Source of the DNA: Linnemannia hyalina
Lineage: Eukaryota > Mortierellomycota > Mortierellomycetes > Mortierellales > Mortierellaceae
Reading direction: 5' to 3'
Assembly (NCBI GenBank): GCA_019671135.1
Contig: JAHRHY010000004.1
Coordinates: 620,001-684,000 of the forward strand
Length of the DNA stretch: 64,000 nt
The translations under genes were made by a program, and so were the position numbers. Below, piece after piece: positions 11,206-22,607 of the stretch. How positions within the stretch are numbered: the first letter of the stretch is position 1; each line of letters begins with the position of its first letter. Below the pieces are notes generated by a model that did not search any database, was not told where the DNA came from, and saw nothing but the letters and a program-made list of their open reading frames with translations.

Positions 11206-11581
11206 TCTTTACAAGGAGCCCTTTATTGAATGGTGCTGCAATTAATCAGCAGCCTTTTTTAATTGACGAATTGAGACTCAAATGTGGCTTGGCAGGATCA
11301 CTAAAAGGATCCTGTCTTCGCCAAATTGAATAAAACAACTTTTTTTCCTCATCTCCTATTCCCCATCTCCTTTTCCCCTGTACTTTTCGCTTCGAAATCA
11401 CCAACACGCTTTCTATTTATCTCCCCCGCTCGACCAAACATACATACATACGCTCTCTTCTCTCTATCTCTCTCCCACTCTTTCGTGACAGCTGTAACTT
11501 GTACTCGTTAACAACCCCCTGGTTTTTCTTTCGCCTGTCATTGTTCTCTTTCAACATTCATCGCAACAGGGGATAACGCAC

Positions 11582-12583
11582 ATGGATCACATCAACGATG
11601 TATACCGCAACGCCCAAGCCAAACAGCGAGAAGCCTACTTTGATTTGGCTCTCCTGCTTGTAACTATTGGGGTCTTTCAGTGGAAATCTATATGTCATCC
11701 GAGCTGGTGAGTGAGAAATGTGTTGGTCATAGTGTTTGTTGTACTCTTTACGGCGTCAGCGCTCCTATCTATATTTCGACTCGAGTGTTTTCTTTACTCA
11801 AACTCATACAATAGGGTGTATCCCAAGGACCCTGAGAATGAAGAACCGATAGTTATTTACGGCCTCTTTGAGGTGTGCTCGAAAATCTCGGGGCAGTGCA
11901 GTGTCGAAAGTTTACAGATCATACTATCGATAACTGTGTAGGATATGGCACTGGAAAGACAACGGACGGGTTTCGCTATACAGAATGGAAAATTCTTCGA
12001 ATTATGGCGGAAATGAACGAAGGCTTCGTTCTCCTCTTATGTTCCGGGTCCATTCTAACCGCCTGTCGACTTGAAGCCTACACTCAAGGATGGCGCATTT
12101 TTCAATTTTTTATTGCCGAGACGTGTAAGTGTGTAAAAAATTGATGATTCAAAAACGTTGGGAGATGCAAAGGAAGCAGAAAAGCAGTTTTATAACAAAG
12201 GTGGAGAGCTGCCATAATAGGCCTGGAGTGTAAGAGCTTGCTCATAGAAAGTGTACGCGGGGGATTGTAGGGCAAATGAAGGATGTCCAAACTGCTAACA
12301 TACTCGTTCTGAACCACTATCTTTAGTTCTTGTCCAACTGGCAGTTGCTGGAATGATCTTCGATGTTCTATATTCATCTGAGCTGTGGATTGGTCATACC
12401 TTTGGCTGGGGCTTTTACTTGTGCGTTCTTTGCATTCTACTTCTCGCTTCTGCTTGGGGTGGTCAAGAATACTTTCATCTTTCCCATGAAGTATACCCGG
12501 AGAGAATTCCTTTGGTATCGCAGTTTTTGCAATGGATATCAACAAGTCGCCACGAAACTGAAGGTTACATACCTTTAAGATGA
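11582..12583 (+). pseudogene. Claudin/SUR7-like four-helix membrane protein, frameshifted
   Basis: Exons are 11582-11706 (donor GTGAGT), 11815-12124 (acceptor AATAG, donor GTAAGT) and 12327-12583 (acceptor TTTAG). The product would have four hydrophobic segments: LALLLVTIGVF in exon 1, FVLLLCSGSILTACRL in exon 2, and two in exon 3 (LAVAGMIFDVLY and LCVLCILLLASAW). The first loop contains YGLFEVCSKISGQC, close to the G-L-x-x-x-C...C signature of claudin/PMP22/SUR7-type proteins. A perfect 5-bp tandem duplication (CAGTG at 11894-11898 and 11899-11903) shifts the frame in exon 2. The summed exon length is a multiple of three only without it. Either this allele is broken or an unrecognised splice avoids the lesion. 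Family assignment is by loop motif and topology only. Confidence 0.6.
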
Positions 12584-12677
12584 ATATACTATATCTCAGT
12601 TAATTCTCTCTTTTGATTGCCATTCGTCCTCTTGAAAAGCATTAAAGCCTGTCCTTAATTAATTATGATTTCCACAT

Positions 12678-12770
12678 TAACTGGCCTAAACGTTCATAGC
12701 CACGTTGTTTTTTGATCCTTCGATGTCGGCTCTTTCTCTCCTCCATTAGAATTCGGGATCGCGTTTTCAT
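12678..12770 (+). pseudogene. 28S (LSU) rRNA-derived fragment, copy 2
   Basis: The same 28S segment as at 7857-7955: TAACTGGC, then ACGTTCATAGCCACGTT, TTTTTGATCCTTCGATGTCG and AGAATTCGGGATCGCG. It begins at the same rRNA position as copy 1 and lies 95 bp 3' of the claudin-like gene, in the same strand orientation as copy 1. Confidence 0.75.
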
Positions 12771-12839
12771 TGTGGGTTTTCTCTTTGTCTCTTTCTTAGG
12801 GATATCAGTTCTAAGAGGAATATTTTAGGGCTCATTCAC

Positions 12840-13370
12840 TATGCCGTTGATCTTGAATCGGGTTGTTGTAAGATGGTTCTGCGACATCATCTTTGCAAAC
12901 TACATAATGTACTCGAAGGCTTCCTCCACCTGTTCCTCCCAGTCCTCGTTCTCATAATTCCCGTTGACCGGAACATCGCTCGTACATACGACGGAAGGGC
13001 CAAAGAACTTCTCGGTATCATACATTTTGGTTTCAGACGACACTCAACAAAGTGCCAATTACATGCATAGTAACAATTCCATACGCCACATGAAGCCTTG
13101 CGCCGCTCCGTAAATCTCGTAAGTTGCAGCCTGTTGAGGCTGCATCTTGTTGCATCACGTTCTGTTACACCCTGTCGGGAACGTTTGTTTCGTCTTGGCT
13201 TCCCCATCTCTTGCCACATACCGTCGCTTGTCATTCCTCGTTTCCATCGCGTAGTCTACCGGCCCAGTGACCCATCTTTCTATGACGTCCCTTTCCGGAG
13301 TAAGGGACAGTACCGGGTTCAAGACAACGGCAGCTTGGAAAACGGGGCAACATACGTTATAGTACATGCT
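12840..13370 (-). pseudogene. Decayed CRN-like nuclease-domain fragment
   Basis: Minus-strand frames give ERWVTGPVDYAMETRND, then a segment reading NWHFVECRLKP, then MYDTEKFFGPSVVCTSD and EDWEEQVEEAFEYIM. A TAG and a further in-frame tail follow. These fit, from memory of the family, the 'GPVDYA' and 'W-F-EC' blocks of the restriction-enzyme-like domain found in Crinkler-type proteins of Mortierella and Rhizophagus. The blocks lie in different frames and include stops, so this is a relic. The family call is tentative. Confidence 0.4.
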
Positions 13371-14587
13371 TCGCTATGAAAGGCGGTGGCTGTCTTGGCA
13401 AGGCTGATCGCTACCTTCATCTAGTCCGACACCGCCTCACGTTATCCCGTCTTATAATCTGCCCCTCCAAGCTCAATCTTGTCAACCCCCTTAACGCCCC
13501 CTAGCCATCCGTAAACCTCCAACGTAAAATTGGAATGTCCCATTTGCAGGAACTCAAGGTGCACAACAAGACGTGTCAACCCACCTGTGACATACTTCTT
13601 TAGGATGGCTCGCAGTCTGGCGTGGCTCAGGGGGGTCGGTCGATCCCGCCATTAGGAAATAACGGGGACTTTGCGTGTTCAATCGCAATGCCTCAACTCT
13701 TATCTTTGGGGATGCAATGTGTGGCGTATTTATTTTGCCGGAAGTCTTCAAAGATTCTGTTAAGGGGTAGTTTCCCAATTCCAAGGTTCGACATCCTTGG
13801 CCTTCACTGAGGCTGAGAAGGTTACATCACCAGAAAGATCCAACACCCTATTTCATAGATAGAATTTTTGCTATTCACATAACAAATATCCAACTTGAAT
13901 ACGGTGCTGCTTGGCGATTACGACTGTTACCGGTCCTGGACAAGTATATGAGCTGTCTCTACTGGGATAACTCTGGGAGAGACCTTGGGAAGAAGATTTG
14001 CTGGACCGCGTTTCTTCTTATCATCGAGGGAGTTGAGCGACAGGGGGACTATCGTCATAGAGTCGGAGATGGGGATCGAGACGCGCCAGAGAGGTGAGCT
14101 TGTCTGCAGAATGTTCGTCAAACTGGCTGACTTCTCGACCTCGATAAGCTTCTTGAGTTCTCCGATTGTTTGCTGTCATGACATTTCTCACTGTTACTGC
14201 GTTCATTGTCACCATCAACTGCAGAACACCCGCAACTTTTTATTGAATTGCTGATACAGCAACTCTGGACGAACTACGAGATGAGGTGTACTCCAAACAT
14301 TCATCTTTGATCAAATGAATACGACGCATTGATATTTATTATGAAGGTGTTGTCTATCTGGAATCTGACAAACAACTGCATACCCACCTCGGCTTTGCTC
14401 CAACAGCCTTGAAAATCGAAGGAATGGCCATTCAGGATATATCAAGCGTTTCTCGTCAAGCGTCTGCATTTCAAAGTACATGATAGTCAGACAATCATAA
14501 TCAGACAGACGCAAAGAATAGCGTGCACACTAGGTAAAAAAGCTGCGTAGTGATGGCAGTGAAATGCGACGCCACTTTATTTTCTCT
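13371..14587. other. Intergenic, no supported gene
   Basis: Several short frames exist (for example 13554-13784 and 14311-14514 on the minus strand), but none has recognisable motifs, paired splice sites or a family match. Confidence 0.45.
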
Positions 14588-14596
14588 CATGCTGCC

Positions 14597-16660
14597 GAAG
14601 CTCTGAACTCATCCTCTCCTCCACTCAATTTTCCACTACTGAGAGGCTGGGACAAAATCTTTCACTTTCTTATGGGGTCACCCTTCCGCTCCCATTTTGC
14701 CCAAAAAAAGGAAGCACTCCAATGCAGTCAGGACTAGGCTCGACTCCATAGGCTCGACTCCATCCTAGGGAAGCGCCTGCAATTCTTATTCCCAATCTTG
14801 GTCATGAGGCATTTACATCTCTGACGGCTGGCGTCAAAGTCGGAGGCCTTTTTGTTACATGATGTCATGGTGAGTCTCTGACGACCAAGCCACTCGTCAA
14901 CTCAACTGTCCCCTATCACGCCGTTCCCTCCACCGTAAGAGTGCACCTCCCCCTCCTGTTTTTTCTTTTTCTTTCTCTTTCTCTTTTCTCCCCCTCCTGT
15001 TTTTTCTTTCTCTTTTTTTCTTCCTCTTTCTTTCCTCCCCTCGTCCACATTCTCCACCCTCAACCAGCTCCCCTCTCAACCAGCTCCCCTCTCAACCAGC
15101 TCCACTCTCATACAGCTCCCCTCTCAACCAGCTCCACTCTCAACCAGCTCCACTCTCATCCAGCTCCCTCTGTCCGCATCGTCCTCGCCACCTTCACCTC
15201 TCTTTACTTTCGCCATCTTCAATCACCCTCGAATCCTTTCCTCACCTCTTTTGTTGCTCGATATTGGACTCACCCGCAGCCGCGTCATCCGCGCACATAC
15301 CAACAAGGAACCAAGGTAAAAAATGGGTCAGTCTTGAGTGGCAACAGCCATGACGTGTGTACGGGTGGAGAAGTGATGGTGAGCTGGGTCCACCTTGGGT
15401 ACAGAAGGGCCAAAAACTGGGCTGTGCCCTGGGCTGCTCTTCATATGACCTGACCGTCAGCCTCGGCTGGCAGTGGCGCTGGATTTGAGCGGGGCTACTC
15501 GAACCACTCTGTAGGTACATAAGGGCTATAGAACATGCCATGCGCTGGGCTGCTCTTCATATGACCTCCGCCATCGGCGGTGTTGCTGGTCCTTGTAGCT
15601 TTGCTCTCCGTCAGACTCGTGGGTATTTGAGGGTGCTTCGGCCCTCACGACGACCTCTCTCATTTCTTGACATCCACTTCTCGCTGAGGGTACCGTGGCT
15701 TCGTGTGCATCGATGATTGTCCAACTCCGTGGGTACCGAGGGCTATAGGACATGCCACGCGCTGGACTGCCCATCATAATGACCTCACCGCTACCTGCCT
15801 GGGGCAAGCTTTGGGTAACGGTGGTGATGCTTGGTTCTGGATCTAGTACCGTCGTCTGCGATGTGCCTGAGGTCTTTTGAGACCTCGCTCAGTTCGGCTG
15901 TTTTCACCGCTGGGTGACTGGGGCCATCACCCCCGCTTTGTGGGGGTGGTTTAATAGCACAAAAAGAAGTTGTACGGTTGTGTTTTGTTGTTGCTTAAGG
16001 CTGACCCATTTCTTTTTCTTCTTTTCAGTCTTTCTCTGTCCTTAATAGGTTTGTACGAGTTTTCTTAGGATTGTTCGAGCAAGATTATGCGATAGAATCG
16101 AACAAGAGGGTTTTTTAGGATCAACGACAAGATAGAGTTAGATGTATTCCGGCTGTTCAATAAAACATGGAGTAAAAGGTGCTGAAAAACAATGTTCAAC
16201 TTGACAAATATAACAAACTCACAAGGGTATTGCAGTTGTTTGTTTACATCGAAAAACATGTCTGTATTAATATACGAGTAGATTGTTTTTTGCTTCCATT
16301 ATACAGCGGACGCAGTCTGAGTCCCATAAAAGACACATTCCTCCATCTGACCATTTTCAACTTCTTCCACCATCTCTCTCTACTACACCTTCTCACGGAT
16401 ATTCATCATTAGCATTCACGGCCTCTGAGCTCGACTGCGAAAGAAAAACATATACCCAACCCCTCGCACGCATGGGCACAGCGTTATGTCCCACATGCAG
16501 CCTTGGCTCTTGCTCTCAGCACTCGATCCATGTCGATTTACTGGGTTCTCTACCCTACAGTTCAATGTGCGTGTAGCTTCAACATTATCCAACATCGCAT
16601 GGCTCACACAAAAACGTTTTGTGGAGAAGGAGGCTCAAGGCAATCAATTCGAACCATTTT
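14597..16660 (+). repeat. Left terminal inverted repeat
   Basis: Mirror image of 19940-21999. It contains a pyrimidine-rich tract, the minisatellite at 15057-15172, and three imperfect copies of a module of the type GGGCTATAG-ACATGCC-GCGCTGG-CTGC (near 15395, 15511 and 15727). A small perfect hairpin CCCCGCTTTGTGGGG lies near 15930. The short open frames are low in complexity and are not supported as genes. Confidence 0.9.
15057..15172 (+). repeat. 14-bp minisatellite within TIR
   Basis: About eight units of CTCAACCAGCTCCC, with A/C and T/C variants. The mirror copy is at about 21427-21542. Confidence 0.85.
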
Positions 16661-18260
16661 TTTTTTGAAAAGCTGTCGATTGGAAATGCAAGCATAGGCA
16701 TACAAAGTGTCGACTGTTCTGAGGATATTGACGCTCGCTGTAATCGTGTTGGAATCTTCAGGCAGATCCGGCCTTGGACGGAGTCATATTATATTTGTTT
16801 AATTGTCTATGTGCTATCGTCCTATTTTCGTTGTTGCTTTGGGGATGATGTTAGAAGACTTTCTGTCGTCATACAGAAATACAGATACACGCTAAAACCA
16901 AGAAGGTGGTGGAATTGGTGAAAGTACTCGTATAGTTGATGTGCCACTTGTGTCTGCGATATGACTTTGATAAAAATAAAAAATCGCCTCACTTCCTCAG
17001 CCCATCCTTTCTTTGTCACCATCTCCTCAGTCACCTATTCCTTCTTTGTCGTTATCTTCTCCGTCTTTTCGCATGTCGTCGTTCCTGCTCCAAGCTCGAG
17101 TCCCGCTCCGTCGCCGGTTCTTTCGCCTATCATCACACCCGTTTCAGTCTTGAGTCCTGATCCTTCTGCCTCATTGAGTCGATCTACACCTCACTTCCCC
17201 GAAAGCTACTCCACCCAACACTGCAGCTCCTATCACTCCAGCGCTTTCACCCACTCCAGCTATTCTCATCACTCCCTCACCTCTCCCGTTTGATGCAATC
17301 GATCCTATCTTTGAGCGGGTAGTTGATACCTTGGACGAGGCTTGCAAAGAGCGTCTCCTCTGCCCCACGGCCGAATACAATGCCGAGGTCCTTCTCATCG
17401 CCAATGAAACCAAGAAACAACAAACGGCTGCCAGTACAAAGTACGCTATGCTCAGAGCCCGATACTGGAAACAACTTGCCAAGAGACCTCAAGACTTGGC
17501 TGTCTTACTTTCCACAATCGATACTCAGGTCGCCAACGCAACCCACCCGCATTATGACTCTCTCTAGTCGCTGCAAGACTGTTGTCCTCGGGATACGTCG
17601 CCAGGCCACCGAGGTCATCAACATCACCAACACCACCAATACCGCCGATACCACCAACGCCACCAATACCACCAGCACCGAGATTCTTAATGAAGTCGAC
17701 TAGGGACTTCTCAACATTCTTTGCCCTGCCTTCTCCAACAAGGATTTAGTCGGATGCAACAAGGAGGGAACAGACCAAGAGCCTGACACACTCGAGGGGC
17801 CAAGGAACACGATGACATACATGACAAGGAAAACGAGGCGCTATCGTTTCTCATGTCGCTCCGTACAGCCATACATTTTCTACCAAGCTTCCCAAAAAAT
17901 AAGCGAGATGGGTGTTTGCACGTTCGGAGATTCATCAAACACGCGCATGACTTCTTGCCCAACTTTACGAGGGTTAGAGCTGCAGAGGAGTATTCTGGGT
18001 CTTCATTTCTGAGGTCTACCGCCTTGCAGTTATCCGTTGAGCTAAAAAAAATCACTACAGGAATAGAGCGATCAGTCTCCGCGATAAGGTAAAATGAAGT
18101 GAAAGCTGTAACTGTCATAAGTTTTTGACATTGATCAATTTTAACATAATTCTTTTCCCCAAAACACATAAACCGAAGTCCTCAAGCGCAAGAAACTTCT
18201 GCCTTCAGAAGCGAGAGATTACATTAGGCCTCGAAGATCCGCAACAGAGAATTTCGTAAT
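16661..18260. other. Left part of element core, no intact gene
   Basis: One frame (about 17200-17566) reads LPFDAIDPIFERVVDTLDEA and continues with KERLLCPTAEYNAEVLL. It has a coding look but no start, partner exon or recognised family. A run of ACC/AAC (Thr/Asn) repeats follows to 17700. This may be cargo or transposase debris. Confidence 0.4.
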
Positions 18261-18269
18261 ATTGAACAG

Positions 18270-19085
18270 GGCCTGCGGAAGTCGTTGCTCGTTGGTGCCA
18301 ATGTCGTCTATCGATGTCAAGTCCATTACTTTGTCGGATCTGGATCTAACCAAGATCTTTTGGCAGGACCTACCATTGGGGCGCGTGCTTCAGTTGTATG
18401 GCTTTCCAGAGTATCCGAGTATGAGCATTCCGATCAAGGCGCACATGCACATGTTGGTCTTTGCCTGTCAACAAAAATGCCTGGGTTCCTCATCACCAGG
18501 CTACTCACCAACATTGGCCGGTACTCAGCGGATCAACGGAAAACGCCTCGAAACTATTCCAAGTCGACCATCCTGATGCCTTTGGAGATAAGGAGTCATC
18601 TCCAGAATATCAGGGACGACAACTTTGAACCTACCTCCCTACACCGAGAAAGACTAAGTTCTGCGTGGGTCTATTCGGACAGACGGGTTCCGATTCCAAG
18701 TGCTCGCTTTCAAGTTGAATGAGCTCCATTCGGTCAAGTACAGGTGACTACCCTTGGAGAAGCTGCCTTCTCGACTAACATCCACTGTTGGCGGCACGGA
18801 TATTTTTTTTGACGGAGATCATGAATATCGTTTCAACAAGTAGGATGTCACCCAGCTCTGGAGATGCGATCCCAAGAGTATCAAGATCCTCGGGATTGAC
18901 TTGGACCAGGAATTTGTCGTTAGAGCGAGTGCGATTCTACCCACTCGCGAGCAGCCAAATGTCGAACAAGTACAAGAGTCTAGTGTTACTACCATGGAGT
19001 CGTCGCTGTCGAGTGTTGAGTCAGAGGAAGATGAAGAGGCCCTGCACCTGCTCTTCGATACCGGTGCATATAAGTGCTTGCAGTT
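18270..19085 (+). pseudogene. Fanzor/TnpB-like protein relic (N-terminal part to RuvC-I)
   Basis: Across shifted frames one can read SSIDVKSITLSDLDLTKIFW, RKTPRNYSKSTILMPLEI, VLAFKLNEL-SVKYR and LPLEKLPSRLTSTVGGTD. Next come DVTQLWRCDPKSIKILGIDL and QEFVVRASAILPT. From memory, this order matches a protein family abundant in Mortierella genomes that ends in a CxxC zinc ribbon and HRDVMAGHNI, i.e. a TnpB/Fanzor-like RuvC fold. ILGIDL (Asp codon 18898-18900) would be the RuvC-I catalytic Asp. In-frame stops (18744-18746 and near 18841) and frameshifts break it. The RuvC-II, zinc-ribbon and RuvC-III parts are absent. Intact family members are RNA-guided nucleases carried by eukaryotic transposons; this copy cannot be active. 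Confidence 0.62.
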
Positions 19086-19939
19086 GCCAGCATGCTCGCC
19101 CTGTGCGAGTGATCTTGTCTTGTGCCGCTTGTCCTTGTCCTTGTCCTTGTCCTTGTCCTTCCTTGCATGTTTGTCCCTGTGCTGTTACTCGGTACACCAG
19201 TGTCATGCTTGATGCAATCATGCCGCGAGATACCATCTATTGATCAATGAGAAAGGATTTAAATATAAAATCGTCAACTGTGACAGACACCTATCCAATG
19301 GGTTGGAAAACGGTGCTGAACAAAGACAAGGCCAAGGCGCACAAGGTGGAGAGCAGAGAAACACGTATGGAAGTGACCAAGTAATCATACACACATCCTT
19401 CACGAATGACAATGCGACCCAATAGGAAAGATGCCCAGCATTGACAAATTAGAGAAGACAACCTCCAACAAACTGCACAATGTTGCTGTATCCCTTGCAA
19501 ACCATGGAGACCCTTTTTTCCATCTCTCTACACATGTCTCTCTTATTCGTCTTTCTCACTGGCAGCTACCAGAGACACGTTTGTATCCGTAGCGCAGAAG
19601 AAAAAGAGAAGACGTCAAAGAAAGAAGTGTGCACTGTGCAAGGAGAAAGAAATCAAAACAAAACGTGCCATGGTGGAGAAGAAGACCAAGGAACAAAAAA
19701 AGATCAAGGCTTTGACCTTTGAACAGGAGGAAATAATACAAGAGATGGCGTCCACCGATGGAACAGATGATTGTCGACATCGGTGTCTCTCGTCACAATG
19801 CATCCCTGGATGATTCATCTGGCCTCCCCAGTCTGCGAATGACTTATGTATTGTTATCAAACTCTTCAGCGGCTTCGTACCTTGTGGTAAATAAGGGAGG
19901 GGAGAGAAAGAAAAGTGGGCGAGGAATTTTTCAAAAAAT
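19086..19939. other. Right part of element core
   Basis: Contains a (CTTGTC)n microsatellite at about 19127-19160. A basic, coding-like stretch at about 19600-19750 reads KKCALCKEKEIKTKRAMVEK followed by ALTFEQEEIIQEM. No start or family was recognised; it may be the tail of a former transposon protein. Confidence 0.4.
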
Positions 19940-21999
19940 AGTTGGTCAAAATTGATTGCCTTGAGCCTCCTTCTCCACAAAACGTTTTTGTGTGAGCCAT
20001 GCGATGTTGGATAATGTTGAAGCTACACGCACATTGAACTGTAGGGTAGAGAACCCAGTAAATCGACATGGATCGAGTGCTGAGAGCAAGAGCCAAGGCT
20101 GCATGTGGGACATAACGCTGTGCCCATGCGTGCGAGGGGTTGGGTATATGTTTTTCTTTCGCAGTCGAGCTCAGAGGCCGTGAATGCTAATGATGAATAT
20201 CCGTGAGAAGGTGTAGTAGAGAGAGATGGTGGAAGAAGTTGAAAATGGTCAGATGGAGGAATGTGTCTTTTATGGGACTCAGACTGCGTCCGCTGTATAA
20301 TGGAAGCAAAAAACAATCTACTCGTATATTAATACAGACATGTTTTTCGATGTAAACAAACAACTGCAATACCCTTGTGAGTTTGTTATATTTGTCAAGT
20401 TGAACATTGTTTTTCAGCACCTTTTACTCCATGTTTTATTGAACAGCCGGAATACATCTAACTCTATCTTGTCGTTGATCCTAAAAAACCCTCTTGTTCG
20501 ATTCTATCGCATAATCTTGCTCGAACAATCCTAAGAAAACTCGTACAAACCTATTAAGGACAGAGAAAGACTGAAAAGAAGAAAAAGAAATGGGTCAGCC
20601 TTAAGCAACAACAAAACACAACCGTACAACTTCTTTTTGTGCTATTAAACCACCCCCACAAAGCGGGGGTGATGGCCCCAGTCACCCAGCGGTGAAAACA
20701 GCCGAACTGAGCGAGGTCTCAAAAGACCTCAGGCACATCGCAGACGACGGTACTAGATCCAGAACCAAGCATCACCACCGTTACCCAAAGCTTGCCCCAG
20801 GCAGGTAGCGGTGAGGTCATTATGATGGGCAGTCCAGCGCGTGGCATGTCCTATAGCCCTCGGTACCCACGGAGTTGGACAATCATCGATGCACACGAAG
20901 CCACGGTACCCTCAGCGAGAAGTGGATGTCAAGAAATGAGAGAGGTCGTCGTGAGGGCCGAAGCACCCTCAAATACCCACGAGTCTGACGGAGAGCAAAG
21001 CTACAAGGACCAGCAACACCGCCGATGGCGGAGGTCATATGAAGAGCAGCCCAGCGCATGGCATGTTCTATAGCCCTTATGTACCTACAGAGTGGTTCGA
21101 GTAGCCCCGCTCAAATCCAGCGCCACTGCCAGCCGAGGCTGACGGTCAGGTCATATGAAGAGCAGCCCAGGGCACAGCCCAGTTTTTGGCCCTTCTGTAC
21201 CCAAGGTGGACCCAGCTCACCATCACTTCTCCACCCGTACACACGTCATGGCTGTTGCCACTCAAGACTGACCCATTTTTTACCTTGGTTCCTTGTTGGT
21301 ATGTGCGCGGATGACGCGGCTGCGGGTGAGTCCAATATCGAGCAACAAAAGAGGTGAGGAAAGGATTCGAGGGTGATTGAAGATGGCGAAAGTAAAGAGA
21401 GGTGAAGGTGGCGAGGACGATGCGGACAGAGGGAGCTGGATGAGAGTGGAGCTGGTTGAGAGTGGAGCTGGTTGAGAGGGGAGCTGTATGAGAGTGGAGC
21501 TGGTTGAGAGGGGAGCTGGTTGAGAGGGGAGCTGGTTGAGGGTGGAGAATGTGGACGAGGGGAGGAAAGAAAGAGGAAGAAAAAAAGAGAAAGAAAAAAC
21601 AGGAGGGGGAGAAAAGAGAAAGAGAAAGAAAAAGAAAAAACAGGAGGGGGAGGTGCACTCTTACGGTGGAGGGAACGGCGTGATAGGGGACAGTTGAGTT
21701 GACGAGTGGCTTGGTCGTCAGAGACTCACCATGACATCATGTAACAAAAAGGCCTCCGACTTTGACGCCAGCCGTCAGAGATGTAAATGCCTCATGACCA
21801 AGATTGGGAATAAGAATTGCAGGCGCTTCCCTAGGATGGAGTCGAGCCTATGGAGTCGAGCCTAGTCCTGACTGCATTGGAGTGCTTCCTTTTTTTGGGC
21901 AAAATGGGAGCGGAAGGGTGACCCCATAAGAAAGTGAAAGATTTTGTCCCAGCCTCTCAGTAGTGGAAAATTGAGCGGAGAGGATGGGTTCAGAGCTTC
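19940..21999 (-). repeat. Right terminal inverted repeat
   Basis: Reverse complement of 14597-16660. Only the outermost 45 bp or so differ visibly (a few substitutions and a net 3-bp length difference). Confidence 0.9.
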
Positions 22000-22008
22000 C
22001 ATGCTGCC

Positions 22009-22607
22009 ATCTTAGTGTTTCAGGAGACGTTCTGTGGAAGTAACAGAATAAAAAATAAAGTTTTTGTGTCCATTAAAGTTTTGGACACCCACATAAAAGC
22101 AAAGTAGACAGCCCAAGGTGTAATGCACAACGATAAATGATGATGATTTTGATGAAAGGTGCACTGGTTTCCTTCTGCTGGGAAGCATTGGCCAACATGT
22201 AGAAGTTTGATGGTTGGTCTTCACTTGCCCCCTCTTGGTCAGACTTTCATATTTATTTTTGAGTTTGTGATCTTGATTCTTTCTTCCCCACACTTTGCAC
22301 ACCAGTTGTCAGGAAACAGAAACCGAGGCTCTACAATGGCCCGAGAGACTGCTTTCGCGTCTTGTCGACTTTTAGTCTCCGCCACGCTAAAGAAGTAGAA
22401 AAACAAAATAATTGTCGACTTTACCGAGCAGAACTCTTTTCTTAAATAGCCACGATTCATCTTACTTTTCTTTTCTTCGATTTCAACTTCAACCCCCAAC
22501 TTCAACCGCAACTCGTCATTCGATCATTCTTGCTCTCCAGAAGCACAAAAGCAACTCCCTTACTCTTTAAACAACAAACAACAACAAACCAGTACTCCAC
22601 TATAGCG
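22009..22607. promoter_or_regulatory. 5' flank and leader of the gene at 22608
   Basis: No gene is seen. The last 170 bp are C/A/T-rich and lead into the ATG at 22608, as expected for a 5' UTR. A distinct core promoter element cannot be pinpointed. Confidence 0.35.

Larger units (their letters stand above)
14597..21999. mobile_element. Long-TIR (MULE-like or foldback) element with 9-bp TSD
   Basis: Two inverted arms of about 2.06 kb flank a 3.3-kb core. The ends read GAAGCTCTGAAC on both sides, and a 9-bp direct repeat CATGCTGCC abuts each end (14588-14596 and 22000-22008). Paired landmarks in the arms sum to a constant 36599 from 14897 to 16607, so there are no indels over at least 1.7 kb, and every frame in one arm has an identical twin in the other. 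A 9-bp target duplication plus long TIRs is the pattern of Mutator-like elements. No MULE transposase was recognised. The core holds a Fanzor/TnpB-like relic, so the element is probably non-autonomous today. Confidence 0.85.

Noticed and set aside
14897..16697. Many open frames in both arms of the long-TIR element
   Set aside because: They overlap on both strands, are low in complexity or made of minisatellite, and lack motifs and splice structure. They are best explained as TIR sequence.
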